From positions 558,001-622,000 of the forward strand of contig NZ_LGRV01000003.1 of the NCBI RefSeq assembly GCF_001278945.1: 64,000 nt of DNA. Direction: 5' to 3'. The stretch comes from Lysinibacillus contaminans (lineage in GTDB: Bacteria; Bacillota; Bacilli; Bacillales_A; Planococcaceae). The notes beneath the pieces are model-generated. The model ran no database searches. It was not told the DNA's origin and was given only the letters and a program-made list of their open reading frames with translations. Below, piece after piece: positions 1-8,280 of this stretch (the stretch's first letter is position 1; each line of letters opens with the position of its first letter). Made by a program: the position numbers and the translations under genes.

Positions 1-1
1 T

Positions 2-547
2 ATTCCATCACCAGAATTACCTGTAAACGTGACAGTGGCGTGTGGTTTACCAAAGGGCGATAAGTTGGAACTGATTACGCAAAAAGCGACAGAGCTTGGT
101 ATGTTTGCTTTACTACCTTTTGAAGCAGAGCGTTCGATTGTGAAGTGGGATGCTAAAAAAGGTGCGAAAAAGCAGGAGCGTCTACAAAAAATAGCGAAAG
201 AAGCTGCCGAGCAGTCACATCGTACGCATATTCCGGAAATCTATGAACCTGTTAGCTTTAAACAACTTGTTCAGTTACTAGGGAATTATGACGCTGTTTT
301 TATTGCAGATGAGGAAGATGCAAAGGCTGAAAAACGCACGAGGTTTGCGGAGAAATTAAAAAACGTGTATGATAAGAAATCGAAATCAGTCCTAATTATC
401 TTTGGTCCAGAAGGAGGCATTTCGCGAAAGGAAGCGGATACATTTATCCAAGCCGGTGCGCAAACGATGTCACTTGGACCAAGAATTTTACGTGCAGAAA
501 CAGCGCCACTATACGCACTGTCTGCAATATCATATGAATTTGAATGA
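2..547 (+). CDS. rsmE: 16S rRNA (uracil1498-N3)-methyltransferase RsmE, 5'-truncated by window edge
   Basis: The reading frame is open from base 2, so the true start lies upstream of the window and only the C-terminal part is seen. The product methylates N3 of U1498 in 16S rRNA using SAM. The visible part has the SPOUT-type knot signatures: LPKGDKLELITQKATELG near the start, an ERSIVKW segment, FGPEGGISRKE, and near the end LGPRILRAETAPLYALS. These motifs are diagnostic of RsmE. The GTG at 29 is internal to the domain and is not the start. mtaB follows 15 bp downstream, as it often does in Bacillales (prmA-rsmE-mtaB), so the two are probably cotranscribed. Confidence 0.95.
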   Translation: MPSPELPVNVTVACGLPKGDKLELITQKATELGMFALLPFEAERSIVKWDAKKGAKKQERLQKIAKEAAEQSHRTHIPEIYEPVSFKQLVQLLGNYDAVFIADEEDAKAEKRTRFAEKLKNVYDKKSKSVLIIFGPEGGISRKEADTFIQAGAQTMSLGPRILRAETAPLYALSAISYEFE

Positions 548-562
548 AAGAGGTGTTTAACC

Positions 563-1903
563 TTGTCAAAAGTGGCTTTTCATACACTTGGCTGTAAGGT
601 AAACCATTACGAAACAGAGGCAATTTGGCAACTGTTCAAAGAAGAAGGATATGAGCGTATGGAGTTTGACCATCAAGCCGACGTTTATGTTATTAATACA
701 TGTACAGTAACAAATACAGGCGATAAAAAATCTCGCCAAGTAATTCGACGTGCGGTTCGACAAAACCCTGATGCTGTTATTTGTGTAACAGGTTGTTATG
801 CACAAACATCACCAGGTGAAATTATGGCGATTCCAGGTGTTGATATTGTCGTTGGGACACAAGACCGTACGAAAATGCTTGGGTATATCGAGCAATACCG
901 TAACGAGCGTCAGCCAATTAACGCAGTACGTAATATTATGAAAAACCGTGTGTATGAGGAGTTAGACGTACCTGCGTTTACAGACCGTACACGTGCATCA
1001 CTAAAAATTCAAGAAGGTTGTAATAACTTTTGCACGTTTTGTATTATTCCTTGGGCACGTGGTTTAATGCGTTCACGTGATCCAAAAGAAGTTATTCACC
1101 AAGCACAGCAACTAGTAGAAGCGGGTTATCTTGAAATTGTCTTGACTGGTATTCACACAGGTGGCTATGGTCAAGATTTAAAAGATTATAATTTAGCCCA
1201 GCTGTTACGAGACTTAGAGGCGCAAGTAACTGGCTTAAAACGTCTTCGTATTTCTTCAATCGAAGCAAGTCAATTAACGGATGAAGTAATTGATGTGCTA
1301 CGTGAATCAAATATAGTGGTCAACCATTTACACATTCCAATTCAATCAGGTTCGGACACAGTACTAAAACGTATGCGCCGTAAATACACAATGGAATTTT
1401 TCGGAGAACGTTTAACGAAACTACATGAAGCATTACCGAATCTAGCAGTTACTTCTGATGTTATTGTTGGTTTCCCAGGTGAAACAGAAGAAGAATTTAT
1501 GGAAACGTATAATTTCATTCGTGACCATAAGTTTTCTGAATTACACGTCTTCCCGTTCTCACCACGTACAGGTACACCAGCTGCACGTATGGACGACCAA
1601 ATCGACGAGGACATCAAAAACGAGCGCGTGCACCGTTTAATCGCATTAAACGATCAATTAGCAAAAGAGTATGCCTCTCGTTTTGAAGATGAAGTATTAG
1701 AAGTGATTCCAGAAGAATTTGTGCATGAAGGCAGTGAAGGAGCAGGCTTATTAACAGGTTATACTGATAACTATTTAAAAGTTGCCTTTGAAGGGCCAGA
1801 AAGCTTAATTGGACAACTTGTCAAAGTGAAAATCACAAAAGCCGGCTATCCGCTTTCACAAGGCCAATTTGTGCGCGTGTTAGACACAGTTGTTGCAGAA
1901 TAG
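563..1903 (+). CDS. mtaB: tRNA (N6-L-threonylcarbamoyladenosine(37)-C2)-methylthiotransferase MtaB
   Basis: This radical-SAM methylthiotransferase converts t6A37 to ms2t6A37 in ANN-decoding tRNAs. The 446 residues show the N-terminal UPF0004 domain with cluster cysteines (LGCKVNHYE, INTCTVT, VTGCYAQ). The radical-SAM motif is EGCNNFCTFCIIPWARG (CxxxCxxC), and a C-terminal TRAM-like segment follows. Length is normal for the family. The start is TTG at 563, preceded by AAAGAGGTG; no ATG fits better. The gene lies 15 bp after rsmE and ends in front of a strong terminator hairpin. Confidence 0.96.
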   Translation: MSKVAFHTLGCKVNHYETEAIWQLFKEEGYERMEFDHQADVYVINTCTVTNTGDKKSRQVIRRAVRQNPDAVICVTGCYAQTSPGEIMAIPGVDIVVGTQDRTKMLGYIEQYRNERQPINAVRNIMKNRVYEELDVPAFTDRTRASLKIQEGCNNFCTFCIIPWARGLMRSRDPKEVIHQAQQLVEAGYLEIVLTGIHTGGYGQDLKDYNLAQLLRDLEAQVTGLKRLRISSIEASQLTDEVIDVLRESNIVVNHLHIPIQSGSDTVLKRMRRKYTMEFFGERLTKLHEALPNLAVTSDVIVGFPGETEEEFMETYNFIRDHKFSELHVFPFSPRTGTPAARMDDQIDEDIKNERVHRLIALNDQLAKEYASRFEDEVLEVIPEEFVHEGSEGAGLLTGYTDNYLKVAFEGPESLIGQLVKVKITKAGYPLSQGQFVRVLDTVVAE

Positions 1904-1938
1904 ATTAAATTAAAAATCAGCAAGCTAAGTATGAACAG

Positions 1939-1985
1939 CACCCCAATTATTAGACACACAATCTAATCAATTGGGGTGTTTTTTT
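1939..1985 (+). terminator. Intrinsic terminator after mtaB
   Basis: The stem starts CACCCCAATT and returns AATTGGGGTG. It extends inward with ATTAGA/TCTAAT around a short loop and is followed by seven T. An ATG (1986) starts directly after the T-tract, so the 3' arm GGGGTG could also act as a weak Shine-Dalgarno for the relic ORF there. Confidence 0.85.
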
Positions 1986-2156
1986 ATGGCTAAATTTACA
2001 GCAGAAGAAAAATCACAATATAACATTTGTAGAAGTCGCTATTCCAGATGGTGTTGTAGGGACTTCTAAAAAAGTTTCGTAATTTTGATCCGAATCGTAT
2101 TCAGTCTTTTACATTTGAAAAAAATCGTGTCTTGCTACGTATGACTTTATTAGACT
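1986..2156 (+). pseudogene. Relic coding fragments, possibly IS3-type orfA start plus unknown remnant
   Basis: ATG 1986 opens an ORF of about 19 codons beginning MAKFTAEEKSQY, which resembles the N-terminus of IS3-family orfA proteins. It then hits a stop. Overlapping frames read NITFVEVAIPDGVVGTSKK and RNFDPNRIQSFTFEKNRV, both protein-like but broken by stops. No terminal inverted repeats or target duplication were recognised, so the insertion-sequence origin is only a suggestion. Confidence 0.35.
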
Positions 2157-2528
2157 TTGAATTATCTTTACGTGAGATTTAAAAGTACAATTAAGTCATC
2201 CTATGACGAGGTATACAATGGCTCAAGTGAAGAATTAGAAGTGTTTACGGGTTTTATGTATGATGGCGACCTTCGTATCCTCCGATGTTTTGTAGAGGGA
2301 GAACATTATTTAATAGATATTTCATGTCAACTTATTGAGGCAATTTTAATTATGGATGCTCTCTATTATCAGGTGTATGGCGGTCTAAAATCAAAAATAA
2401 TAGTCCAATATATTGATGGGTATTCAAGAAAATTATTAACGCAAAAAAGTTTCCAACACTATAAAAAGGATTGTTCTGTTGAATTTCGACGATGGACAAT
2501 GCTTTTTTTTCTGGATTTTGGTACATAG
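2157..2528 (+). CDS. Hypothetical protein, 123 aa, possibly a gene remnant
   Basis: Product not recognised. The ORF opens with TTG, has no convincing ribosome binding site, and reads a protein-like sequence without signal peptide or membrane segments. Aromatic and acidic residues are common (for example FTGFMYDGDLRILRCF, ALYYQVYGGLKSK). It is flanked upstream by frame-broken fragments in other frames, so it may be the tail of a larger decayed gene rather than a complete one. A GTG at 2172 is an alternative start. deoC follows 78 bp downstream with its own ribosome binding site. Confidence 0.4.
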   Translation: MNYLYVRFKSTIKSSYDEVYNGSSEELEVFTGFMYDGDLRILRCFVEGEHYLIDISCQLIEAILIMDALYYQVYGGLKSKIIVQYIDGYSRKLLTQKSFQHYKKDCSVEFRRWTMLFFLDFGT

Positions 2529-2606
2529 TAAATTAGACGACCAAATGAAAAAATGGTATTATGCCAATGAGGTACGTACAACTTGAATTTAAAAGGAGAA
2601 TCTCAC

Positions 2607-3278
2607 ATGACAAAAAAATATGCAAAAATGATTGACCACACACTATTAAAGGCAGAAGCAACGAAAGAACAAATTGAAAAAATTTGTGCAGAAGCTAAAC
2701 AATTTGGTTTTGCTTCTGTTTGTGTAAATCCAACTTGGGTAAAATTATGTAGTGAGCTATTACAAAACACTGAAGTTTTAGTTTGTACGGTTATTGGCTT
2801 CCCACTTGGTGCAAACACATCAGCTGTAAAGGCATTTGAAGCTAAGGATGCGATTGCGAACGGTGCAAAAGAAGTGGATATGGTTATTAATATTGGTGCG
2901 TTAAAAGATAAAAACTATGAACTAGTACAAGCTGATATTGCTGCAGTTGTTGAAGCGGCAAAAGGTAGTGCAATTGTTAAAGTAATTATTGAATCTTGCT
3001 TGTTAACAGATGAAGAAAAAGTGAAAGCATGTGAACTTTCAGTAGCAGCAGGTGCTGATTTTGTGAAAACATCGACTGGTTTTTCTACTGGCGGAGCGAC
3101 TGCAGAGGATATTGCATTAATGCGTAAAACCGTTGGACCAGACCTTGGTGTAAAGGCATCAGGAGGAGTTCGAAGCCTAGAAGATATGCAAAAAATGGTT
3201 GAAGCAGGTGCAACTCGAATAGGTGCAAGTTCAGGCGTAGCGATCATGAATGGATTAATTTCAGATTCTCAGTATTAA
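2607..3278 (+). CDS. deoC: Deoxyribose-phosphate aldolase DeoC
   Basis: The enzyme cleaves 2-deoxy-D-ribose 5-phosphate to glyceraldehyde 3-phosphate and acetaldehyde in deoxynucleoside catabolism. The 223-residue TIM barrel shows [10 protein letters not shown] at the N-terminus, VCVNP, the core [19 protein letters not shown], and the Schiff-base lysine in [23 protein letters not shown] follows near the end. ATG 2607 is preferred over an upstream in-frame TTG (2583) because AAAGGAGAA lies at the right spacing and homologues start at this point. It is separated here from other deo/nucleoside genes. Confidence 0.96.
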   Translation: MTKKYAKMIDHTLLKAEATKEQIEKICAEAKQFGFASVCVNPTWVKLCSELLQNTEVLVCTVIGFPLGANTSAVKAFEAKDAIANGAKEVDMVINIGALKDKNYELVQADIAAVVEAAKGSAIVKVIIESCLLTDEEKVKACELSVAAGADFVKTSTGFSTGGATAEDIALMRKTVGPDLGVKASGGVRSLEDMQKMVEAGATRIGASSGVAIMNGLISDSQY

Positions 3279-3293
3279 ATCGTATACTTTCTA

Positions 3294-3322
3294 TTGACCA
3301 TTATTAGACAATACGGTATAAT
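3294..3322 (+). promoter_or_regulatory. SigA-type promoter of rpsU
   Basis: TTGACC at 3294-3299, a 17-bp spacer, and TATAAT at 3317-3322, about 70 bp before the rpsU start. Spacing is ideal and the -10 is perfect consensus. Confidence 0.75.
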
Positions 3323-3393
3323 TCTTTAGTACACAGCAATAGGCGATTGACCTGAGTCTGTGTTGACGTGTGTTCGGAGGGAGGGAAAGAGAG

Positions 3394-3567
3394 ATGTCAA
3401 AAACTGTCGTTCGCAAAAACGAATCGCTTGAAGATGCTCTTCGCCGCTTCAAACGTACTGTATCAAAAAGTGGTACAATTCAAGAAGTTAGAAAGCGCGA
3501 GTTCTACGAAAAACCTAGCGTTAAACGTAAAAAGAAATCAGAAGCTGCACGTAAACGTAAGTGGTAA
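3394..3567 (+). CDS. rpsU: 30S ribosomal protein S21
   Basis: S21 binds the 3' region of 16S rRNA in the small subunit. The 57-residue protein is of typical length. It starts [20 protein letters not shown] and ends in a basic tail rich in Lys and Arg ([15 protein letters not shown]). ATG 3394 follows GGAGGGAGGG. In B. subtilis yqeY follows rpsU; here no yqeY-like ORF is present and two terminators follow, so rpsU is probably transcribed alone. Confidence 0.97.
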   Translation: MSKTVVRKNESLEDALRRFKRTVSKSGTIQEVRKREFYEKPSVKRKKKSEAARKRKW

Positions 3568-3635
3568 TTTAATTTCCCATTAAAAATCCCTACGTTCAAA
3601 ACACGCAATTCATGATTCACTGAGCAGACAATGAT

Positions 3636-3679
3636 ATACCTAGTATAAATCGCGTTTGTGATTTGTACTAGGTATTTTG
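3636..3679 (+). terminator. Intrinsic terminator after rpsU (first)
   Basis: A 16-bp stem starts ATACCTAGTATAAATC and pairs with GATTTGTACTAGGTAT, with one G-U wobble, an 8-nt loop, and a short T-rich tail. Confidence 0.7.
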
Positions 3680-3715
3680 CATTTAGCTTTGATTTTACGT
3701 TCTATACGAGAAAAG

Positions 3716-3752
3716 GCCGAATGAAGTCGATTGCGATTTCATTCGGTTTTTT
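3716..3752 (+). terminator. Intrinsic terminator after rpsU (second)
   Basis: The stem CCGAATGAA/TTCATTCGG is followed by six T. It lies in tandem with the terminator at 3636 and insulates nfeD from rpsU. Confidence 0.75.
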
Positions 3753-3948
3753 ACATATAAGATAGAGGTTCTATACTTGAATCGAATCTTGTTAAATTTG
3801 ACGTGATACTTGATTCATTCACGGCTACTACGCCGCATGAACGTGAAAAAGGATACTGCTCTTTTTTTTGCGGCAAGTGCGGATACTATATGTTCCTTTG
3901 CCAAGTGCATGTTTTGGAAAAGAGCCGTAATAAAAATACGTGAATTTG
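3753..3948. other. Non-coding gap between rpsU terminators and nfeD promoter
   Basis: No supported gene. The 3' part (3903-3927) carries a GTGCATGTTTTGG...AGAGCC motif, the end signature of a repeat family seen at 20692, 32191 and 63041. It is therefore probably a worn copy of that family. yqeY, expected here from B. subtilis gene order, is missing. Confidence 0.5.
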
Positions 3949-3974
3949 TGAAACTTTTTTCATTGTAGTCCGTA
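3949..3974 (+). promoter_or_regulatory. Sigma-W type ECF promoter of nfeD-floA
   Basis: TGAAAC at 3949-3954, exactly 16 bp, then CGTA at 3971-3974. This matches the B. subtilis sigma-W consensus, and the orthologous yqeZ-yqfAB operon is a known sigma-W target. The nfeD start codon lies 37 bp downstream. Confidence 0.85.
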
Positions 3975-4011
3975 TAACAAGTAGGTGACATGTCAGAAGG
4001 GAGGGGAAAAG

Positions 4012-5340
4012 ATGCGAAAAAAGAGAATCATTAGCTATATACTAGTGATGTGGATGGCATTTTTGTTAGCGTTTCCGATGACGACGGCCTTTGCAAGCAG
4101 TAAGGTGTACCACGTACCAATTCACGATGAAGTGGAACGAGGTCTTCACGCATTTTTAGAACGAGCTTTTAAAGAGGCAGAGGACAATTATGCAGAAGCC
4201 ATCATACTCGACATACATACGCCTGGCGGTTTTGTTAATGCAGCAAGTGATATCGCCATGCTTATGGATGAAACATCAATCCGTACAATAGCGTATATCA
4301 ATAAAGATGCCCATTCAGCGGGAGCATTTTTGGCCTTGCATGCAGATGAAATATACATGGTTCCTAATGGGACAATTGGAGCGGCCGCTGTCATTGATTC
4401 GGCAGGAAATGCGGCAGATTTAAAGGCCAATAGTGCATGGCTTGCACAAATGAAGGCTGCAGCAGAAACATCTGGTCGTGATCCGAATTATGCTTTAGCT
4501 ATGGCGGATACAAGAATTAATCTTCCAGAATACAGAGCTGGAGGCGATAACCTGTTAACGTTATCAGCATCAGAGGCACTTGAAGTCGGCTATTCAGAAG
4601 GGACTGTTTCGAACTTCCAAGAGCTATTAGCGGCAACGGATTTAAAGGGTAGCGATATAGTACCTATTGAACAAACTTTCTCTGAAAAAATTGCGCGATT
4701 TATTACGAATCCGATTATCGTACCGATTTTGCTGTCGATCGCGAGCTTAGGACTTGTTATGGAATTGTATTCGCCAGGATTTGGTGTTCCAGGTATAATG
4801 GGGTTATCATCACTTGGCCTATTTTTCTTCGGTCATTTAGTAGCAGGCTTTGCTGGTTATGAAACGCTATTAATATTTATTGCCGGTTTGGCACTTGTCA
4901 TTGCGGAGTTTTTTGTCCCTGGGGGTATTGTTGGTATTTTAGGGGGCGTTTTAATAATACTTAGTTTGCTATTAGCTGGTGCGAATATGTCTCAGATGAT
5001 ATTGGCGATTTTTATAGCGCTTGTGGTAGCAATTATAGGGATGGTGATCCTGATGAAGTTTTTTGGTAAAAAGATGCATGTTTTTAATAAGCTTGTCCTG
5101 AAAGATTCGACATCTACAGAAGAGGGGTACGTATCAAATGTCAATCGGACAGATTTACTTGGTAAAGTAGGAAAGACGATTACACCTCTTCGCCCAGCTG
5201 GAACAATGCAATTGGGCAGTGAACGCATCGATATCGTGTCTGAAGGTAGTTACATTGACACAGGCAAGTATGTAGAGATTATTAAAGTAGAAGGCTCTCG
5301 CATCGTAGTTAGACAAACAGAAAAAGAGATGGAGGAATAA
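4012..5340 (+). CDS. nfeD: NfeD-family membrane serine protease-like protein (YqeZ type)
   Basis: The family partners membrane flotillins and is linked to the cell-envelope stress response. The 442-residue protein has a signal peptide or first TM (MRKKRI...LLAFPMTTAFAS). A ClpP-like domain follows, with HTPGGFVNAAS and the probable nucleophile serine in AHSAGAFLAL. Several membrane helices come next (about residues 225-350), then a C-terminal soluble NfeD OB-fold (GKVGKTITPLRPAG). ATG 4012 follows GAAGGGAGGGG; the in-frame GTG at 3985 would add residues before the signal peptide. floA begins 3 bp after the stop, indicating tight coupling. Confidence 0.93.
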   Translation: MRKKRIISYILVMWMAFLLAFPMTTAFASSKVYHVPIHDEVERGLHAFLERAFKEAEDNYAEAIILDIHTPGGFVNAASDIAMLMDETSIRTIAYINKDAHSAGAFLALHADEIYMVPNGTIGAAAVIDSAGNAADLKANSAWLAQMKAAAETSGRDPNYALAMADTRINLPEYRAGGDNLLTLSASEALEVGYSEGTVSNFQELLAATDLKGSDIVPIEQTFSEKIARFITNPIIVPILLSIASLGLVMELYSPGFGVPGIMGLSSLGLFFFGHLVAGFAGYETLLIFIAGLALVIAEFFVPGGIVGILGGVLIILSLLLAGANMSQMILAIFIALVVAIIGMVILMKFFGKKMHVFNKLVLKDSTSTEEGYVSNVNRTDLLGKVGKTITPLRPAGTMQLGSERIDIVSEGSYIDTGKYVEIIKVEGSRIVVRQTEKEMEE

Positions 5341-5343
5341 CAA

Positions 5344-6348
5344 ATGGGTTTTGATTTAGCTTTAATTGGTCCAATAGTCGGACTTGTATTATTATTCATT
5401 GTCATTGCGGTATTTTTCACTTTTGTACCAGTGGCACTATGGATTTCTGCTCTTGCAGCAGGCGTTCGTGTTAGTATTTTCACATTAATCGGGATGCGCT
5501 TACGTCGAGTAATTCCATCACGTATCGTAAATCCGTTAATTAAAGCACATAAAGCAGGTTTACCAGTAACGATCAATCAATTAGAAAGTCATTACCTTGC
5601 AGGTGGTAACGTAGACCGCGTAGTAAACGCATTAATCGCAGCGCACCGTGCAAATATTGAGTTATCATTCGAACGTTGTGCAGCAATTGATCTTGCTGGA
5701 CGTGACGTATTAGAGGCTGTACAAATGTCGGTTAACCCGAAAGTGATTGAAACACCGTTTATTGCAGGTGTAGCGATGAATGGTATCGAAGTAAAAGCAA
5801 AAGCGCGTATTACAGTGCGTGCGAACATCGAGCGTTTAGTCGGTGGTGCTGGTGAAGAAACAATTGTAGCACGTGTCGGGGAAGGTATTGTTTCCACTAT
5901 TGGTAGTGCTACACATCATACAGTTGTATTGGAAAACCCTGATATGATCTCTCAAACAGTGTTGAAAAAAGGTTTAGACTCTGGTACGGCATTCGAAATC
6001 TTATCGATTGATATTGCTGATGTTGATATCGGTAAAAACATTGGTGCCGAGCTTCAAATTGAGCAAGCGGAAGCAGATAAAAATATTGCCCAAGCGAAAG
6101 CGGAAGAACGTCGTGCAATGGCCGTAGCTAACGAACAAGAAATGATTGCTCGTGTTCAAGAGATGAAGGCTAAAGTAGTAGAAGCTGAAGCTGAAGTACC
6201 ACAAGCGATGGCAGAGGCATTACGTTCTGGTAACCTTGGTATCATGGATTACATGAATTACCGTAATATTCAAGCAGATACAGCAATGCGTGATTCCATT
6301 TCGAAGGTCAGCACAGATAAGCCTGAAAAAAATGATCCACAATCGTAA
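5344..6348 (+). CDS. floA: Flotillin-like protein FloA
   Basis: FloA is a scaffold of bacterial functional membrane microdomains. The 334-residue protein has an N-terminal membrane hairpin (two hydrophobic stretches within residues 1-50), the conserved [14 protein letters not shown] segment, and a PHB-like domain ([12 protein letters not shown]-like region, [16 protein letters not shown]). A coiled-coil rich in Ala, Glu and Lys follows ([20 protein letters not shown]), with a short hydrophilic tail. The length matches B. subtilis YqfA. It lies 3 bp after nfeD under the same sigma-W promoter. Confidence 0.97.
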   Translation: MGFDLALIGPIVGLVLLFIVIAVFFTFVPVALWISALAAGVRVSIFTLIGMRLRRVIPSRIVNPLIKAHKAGLPVTINQLESHYLAGGNVDRVVNALIAAHRANIELSFERCAAIDLAGRDVLEAVQMSVNPKVIETPFIAGVAMNGIEVKAKARITVRANIERLVGGAGEETIVARVGEGIVSTIGSATHHTVVLENPDMISQTVLKKGLDSGTAFEILSIDIADVDIGKNIGAELQIEQAEADKNIAQAKAEERRAMAVANEQEMIARVQEMKAKVVEAEAEVPQAMAEALRSGNLGIMDYMNYRNIQADTAMRDSISKVSTDKPEKNDPQS

Positions 6349-6375
6349 AATACGGAAAGGAGTAAATACTATCCA

Positions 6376-6864
6376 ATGGAACAATTAATTCTCTTTGCCA
6401 TCATTGCAATAGTCACCTCTCTTTTCGGTAAAGCAAAAAATAAAGACCAAAAACAAATGCCATCGTTTGACAAGGACGCTAAGCAGCAACCTCCTGTAGT
6501 CATGAATGCAGAAGAGCCGAAGACGAATCGTCCAACAATGAAAACGCAATCCTTTGAAGATTTTGCACGTACATTTTTAGGGGATGTTCAAGATGAAACG
6601 GACGTCCGGAAAAAGCGTGTGAAGCCTATACCAGTTGAAGTAGTGGAACAAACGCCGAGTTATGTGGCACCACCACTTATACCCACAGAAGTGCCAGGTC
6701 GTAAAATGCAACGTTCGAGCATTGGTCGTATGGCGGCGGGTAAAAAAGAAGTACGGGTAACGTCTACAAATAAAACGTTCAAACTTCCGACTTCTAAACA
6801 ATCGCTTATGCAGGCAATTGTTATGGCTGAAGTATTAGGGCCACCAAAAGCAAAAAGAAAATAA
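6376..6864 (+). CDS. Hypothetical single-pass membrane protein in nfeD-floA operon
   Basis: The 162-residue product has an N-terminal membrane anchor (MEQLILFAIIAIVTSLFG) and a long basic, low-complexity cytoplasmic tail with many Lys, Arg, Pro and Gln and no recognised domain. It occupies the slot of yqfB in the B. subtilis sigma-W operon but no sequence relation to YqfB was seen. GGAAAGGAG precedes ATG 6376 at a rather long spacing. The position suggests an accessory factor of the NfeD-FloA pair (inference). A hairpin follows its stop codon. Confidence 0.8.
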   Translation: MEQLILFAIIAIVTSLFGKAKNKDQKQMPSFDKDAKQQPPVVMNAEEPKTNRPTMKTQSFEDFARTFLGDVQDETDVRKKRVKPIPVEVVEQTPSYVAPPLIPTEVPGRKMQRSSIGRMAAGKKEVRVTSTNKTFKLPTSKQSLMQAIVMAEVLGPPKAKRK

Positions 6865-6869
6865 CTAGC

Positions 6870-6918
6870 ATGTCCTCCTTCCTCGCAGCATATATTGCCG
6901 AAGAAGGAGGCATTTTTT
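6870..6918 (+). terminator. Terminator-like hairpin whose 3' arm contains the yqfC ribosome binding site
   Basis: The core stem TCCTCCTTC pairs with GAAGGAGG, with extra pairs outside and inside, and six T follow at 6913-6918. The yqfC ATG starts at 6919, immediately after the T-tract, and GAAGGAGG (6903-6910) is its Shine-Dalgarno. Folding of the RNA would both favour termination and hide the SD. Confidence 0.7.
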
Positions 6919-7182
6919 ATGAAAAAATTATTTCAATTAACGCCACTCATTGAATTATCACAGTACGAATCATTGAAAATTATCGGTCCATATCGTTTTT
7001 TACATGCTGATGCATCATCATGTTCGTTTATATATGCACATTATCAAGTTACAATTCGTGGGAAATCAGTTGAAATAGATGCCATCAAAGAAGAAATGCT
7101 CCAACTCACTATTGTCGACTTAAAAGAAATGCATATTAAAATTAGACAGGAAGAGGACAGGAACAATGATATGGAATCATAG
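6919..7182 (+). CDS. yqfC: Sporulation protein YqfC
   Basis: An 87-residue YabP/YqfC-family protein. The family is expressed in the mother cell during sporulation in B. subtilis and is encoded next to yqfD. The sequence has the compact beta-rich pattern of the family (YESLKIIGPYRFLHAD, YQVTIRGKSVEIDAI). ATG 6919 is chosen because GAAGGAGG lies 8 nt upstream; the in-frame upstream TTG would lie within the hairpin. Its end overlaps the yqfD start by 17 bp, implying translational coupling. Confidence 0.85.
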   Translation: MKKLFQLTPLIELSQYESLKIIGPYRFLHADASSCSFIYAHYQVTIRGKSVEIDAIKEEMLQLTIVDLKEMHIKIRQEEDRNNDMES

Positions 7183-8278
7183 ACCGATTATCATACGTAT
7201 AAAGCGCCATGAAAATGTTCATCCTTTTATACAAGCATTGCATGGGCAAAAGATTGAACTTAAACATGTCACGTTTCGTGATCAAGAGGTAACTTTTGAA
7301 ACAAATATGGCTTATCTATCGAAAATCCGACGGACAAGAAAACGTTATAAACTGAAAATGACCGTTCATTATGCAGATGAAATGCAAGTTTTTCGTGCGC
7401 AACTTTGGACAGTACTGGGATTAATTATAATGGTCATCATCCCTCTACTCTGTGCACAGGTGGTTTGGCGCATTGATGTCGAGGCGGATTCACCTGAAAT
7501 AAGGCAGCAAATAGAAAAAACATTTCATGAGACCTTTCAACTAGAAACACCCATGTCTAAAACGAAAGTACCGTCGGATTCAATGATCCGTCAACAGTTA
7601 TTAGAAAAGCATCGTGAACTTGCGTGGGTGCACATTGAAAAAAGTGGTGGTCGCGTTGTGTTACGACCACAGGAATCACCAAAGCAAACAGAGCAAAAAA
7701 AGGAACAGCTTGCAACACATTTGGTTGCAACGAAAAATGGTGTCATTACGAATTTTAATATCCAACATGGTGAACGCAAAGTTTCGGTCAATGACACGGC
7801 ATATGACGGTGATGTGTTAGTATCTGGCGTGATTGATAGTGGTGAGGACAAAGTCTTTGTGGGTGCAGAGGGAGAGGTTTATGCGGACTATTGGTTAGAA
7901 TCTACATTTAAAATTCCGACTAAGATTACTATGGAGACAATGCAAGAGAAGAGATGGCGCGTATTAATTACTGGTGTCCACGGTGAGGTGGATTATGTGC
8001 AGAAGAAAGAACTGCCAAATTGGCTCGATCCGTACGTATCTATTGTAGAAGAACAACAAACGCAAAAAATGGAAGTGGAGCTAGATGAATCAAAAATTGA
8101 GTCGTTACTTTTACCGTTACTTCATGAAAAAATGATTCGATCACTACCTTCAAAAACTGTCATCAAAAAAGAAAACCTTTTACAGTTAAAGTGGGGTGAT
8201 GGTACAGTTGAAGGGAAAGTTCTATTTTTAGTAAATGAAAACATTGCAAGTCCAATACATGCCTTACAAGGAGAATGA
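7166..8278 (+). CDS. yqfD: Sporulation protein YqfD
   Basis: A 370-residue homologue of YqfD, required for efficient sporulation in B. subtilis. A cytoplasmic N-terminal part (residues 1-85) is followed by one membrane helix (WTVLGLIIMVIIPLLCAQVV, about residues 88-108). A large extracytoplasmic domain follows with repeated beta-strand patterns (GVITNFNIQHGERKVSVNDT, DVLVSGVIDSGEDK). ATG 7166 overlaps the end of yqfC. The stop codon overlaps the phoH region (ATGA), so yqfC-yqfD-phoH form one unit. Confidence 0.92.
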   Translation: MIWNHRPIIIRIKRHENVHPFIQALHGQKIELKHVTFRDQEVTFETNMAYLSKIRRTRKRYKLKMTVHYADEMQVFRAQLWTVLGLIIMVIIPLLCAQVVWRIDVEADSPEIRQQIEKTFHETFQLETPMSKTKVPSDSMIRQQLLEKHRELAWVHIEKSGGRVVLRPQESPKQTEQKKEQLATHLVATKNGVITNFNIQHGERKVSVNDTAYDGDVLVSGVIDSGEDKVFVGAEGEVYADYWLESTFKIPTKITMETMQEKRWRVLITGVHGEVDYVQKKELPNWLDPYVSIVEEQQTQKMEVELDESKIESLLLPLLHEKMIRSLPSKTVIKKENLLQLKWGDGTVEGKVLFLVNENIASPIHALQGE

Positions 8279-8280
8279 TT

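Noticed and set aside
1986-2528. Intact insertion sequence
   Set aside because: Only the MAKFTAEEK start resembles an IS3 orfA; no orfB, inverted ends or target duplication were found.
3368-3583. Alternative 71-codon ORF overlapping rpsU
   Set aside because: Different frame from the clear S21 protein; shadow ORF without its own support.
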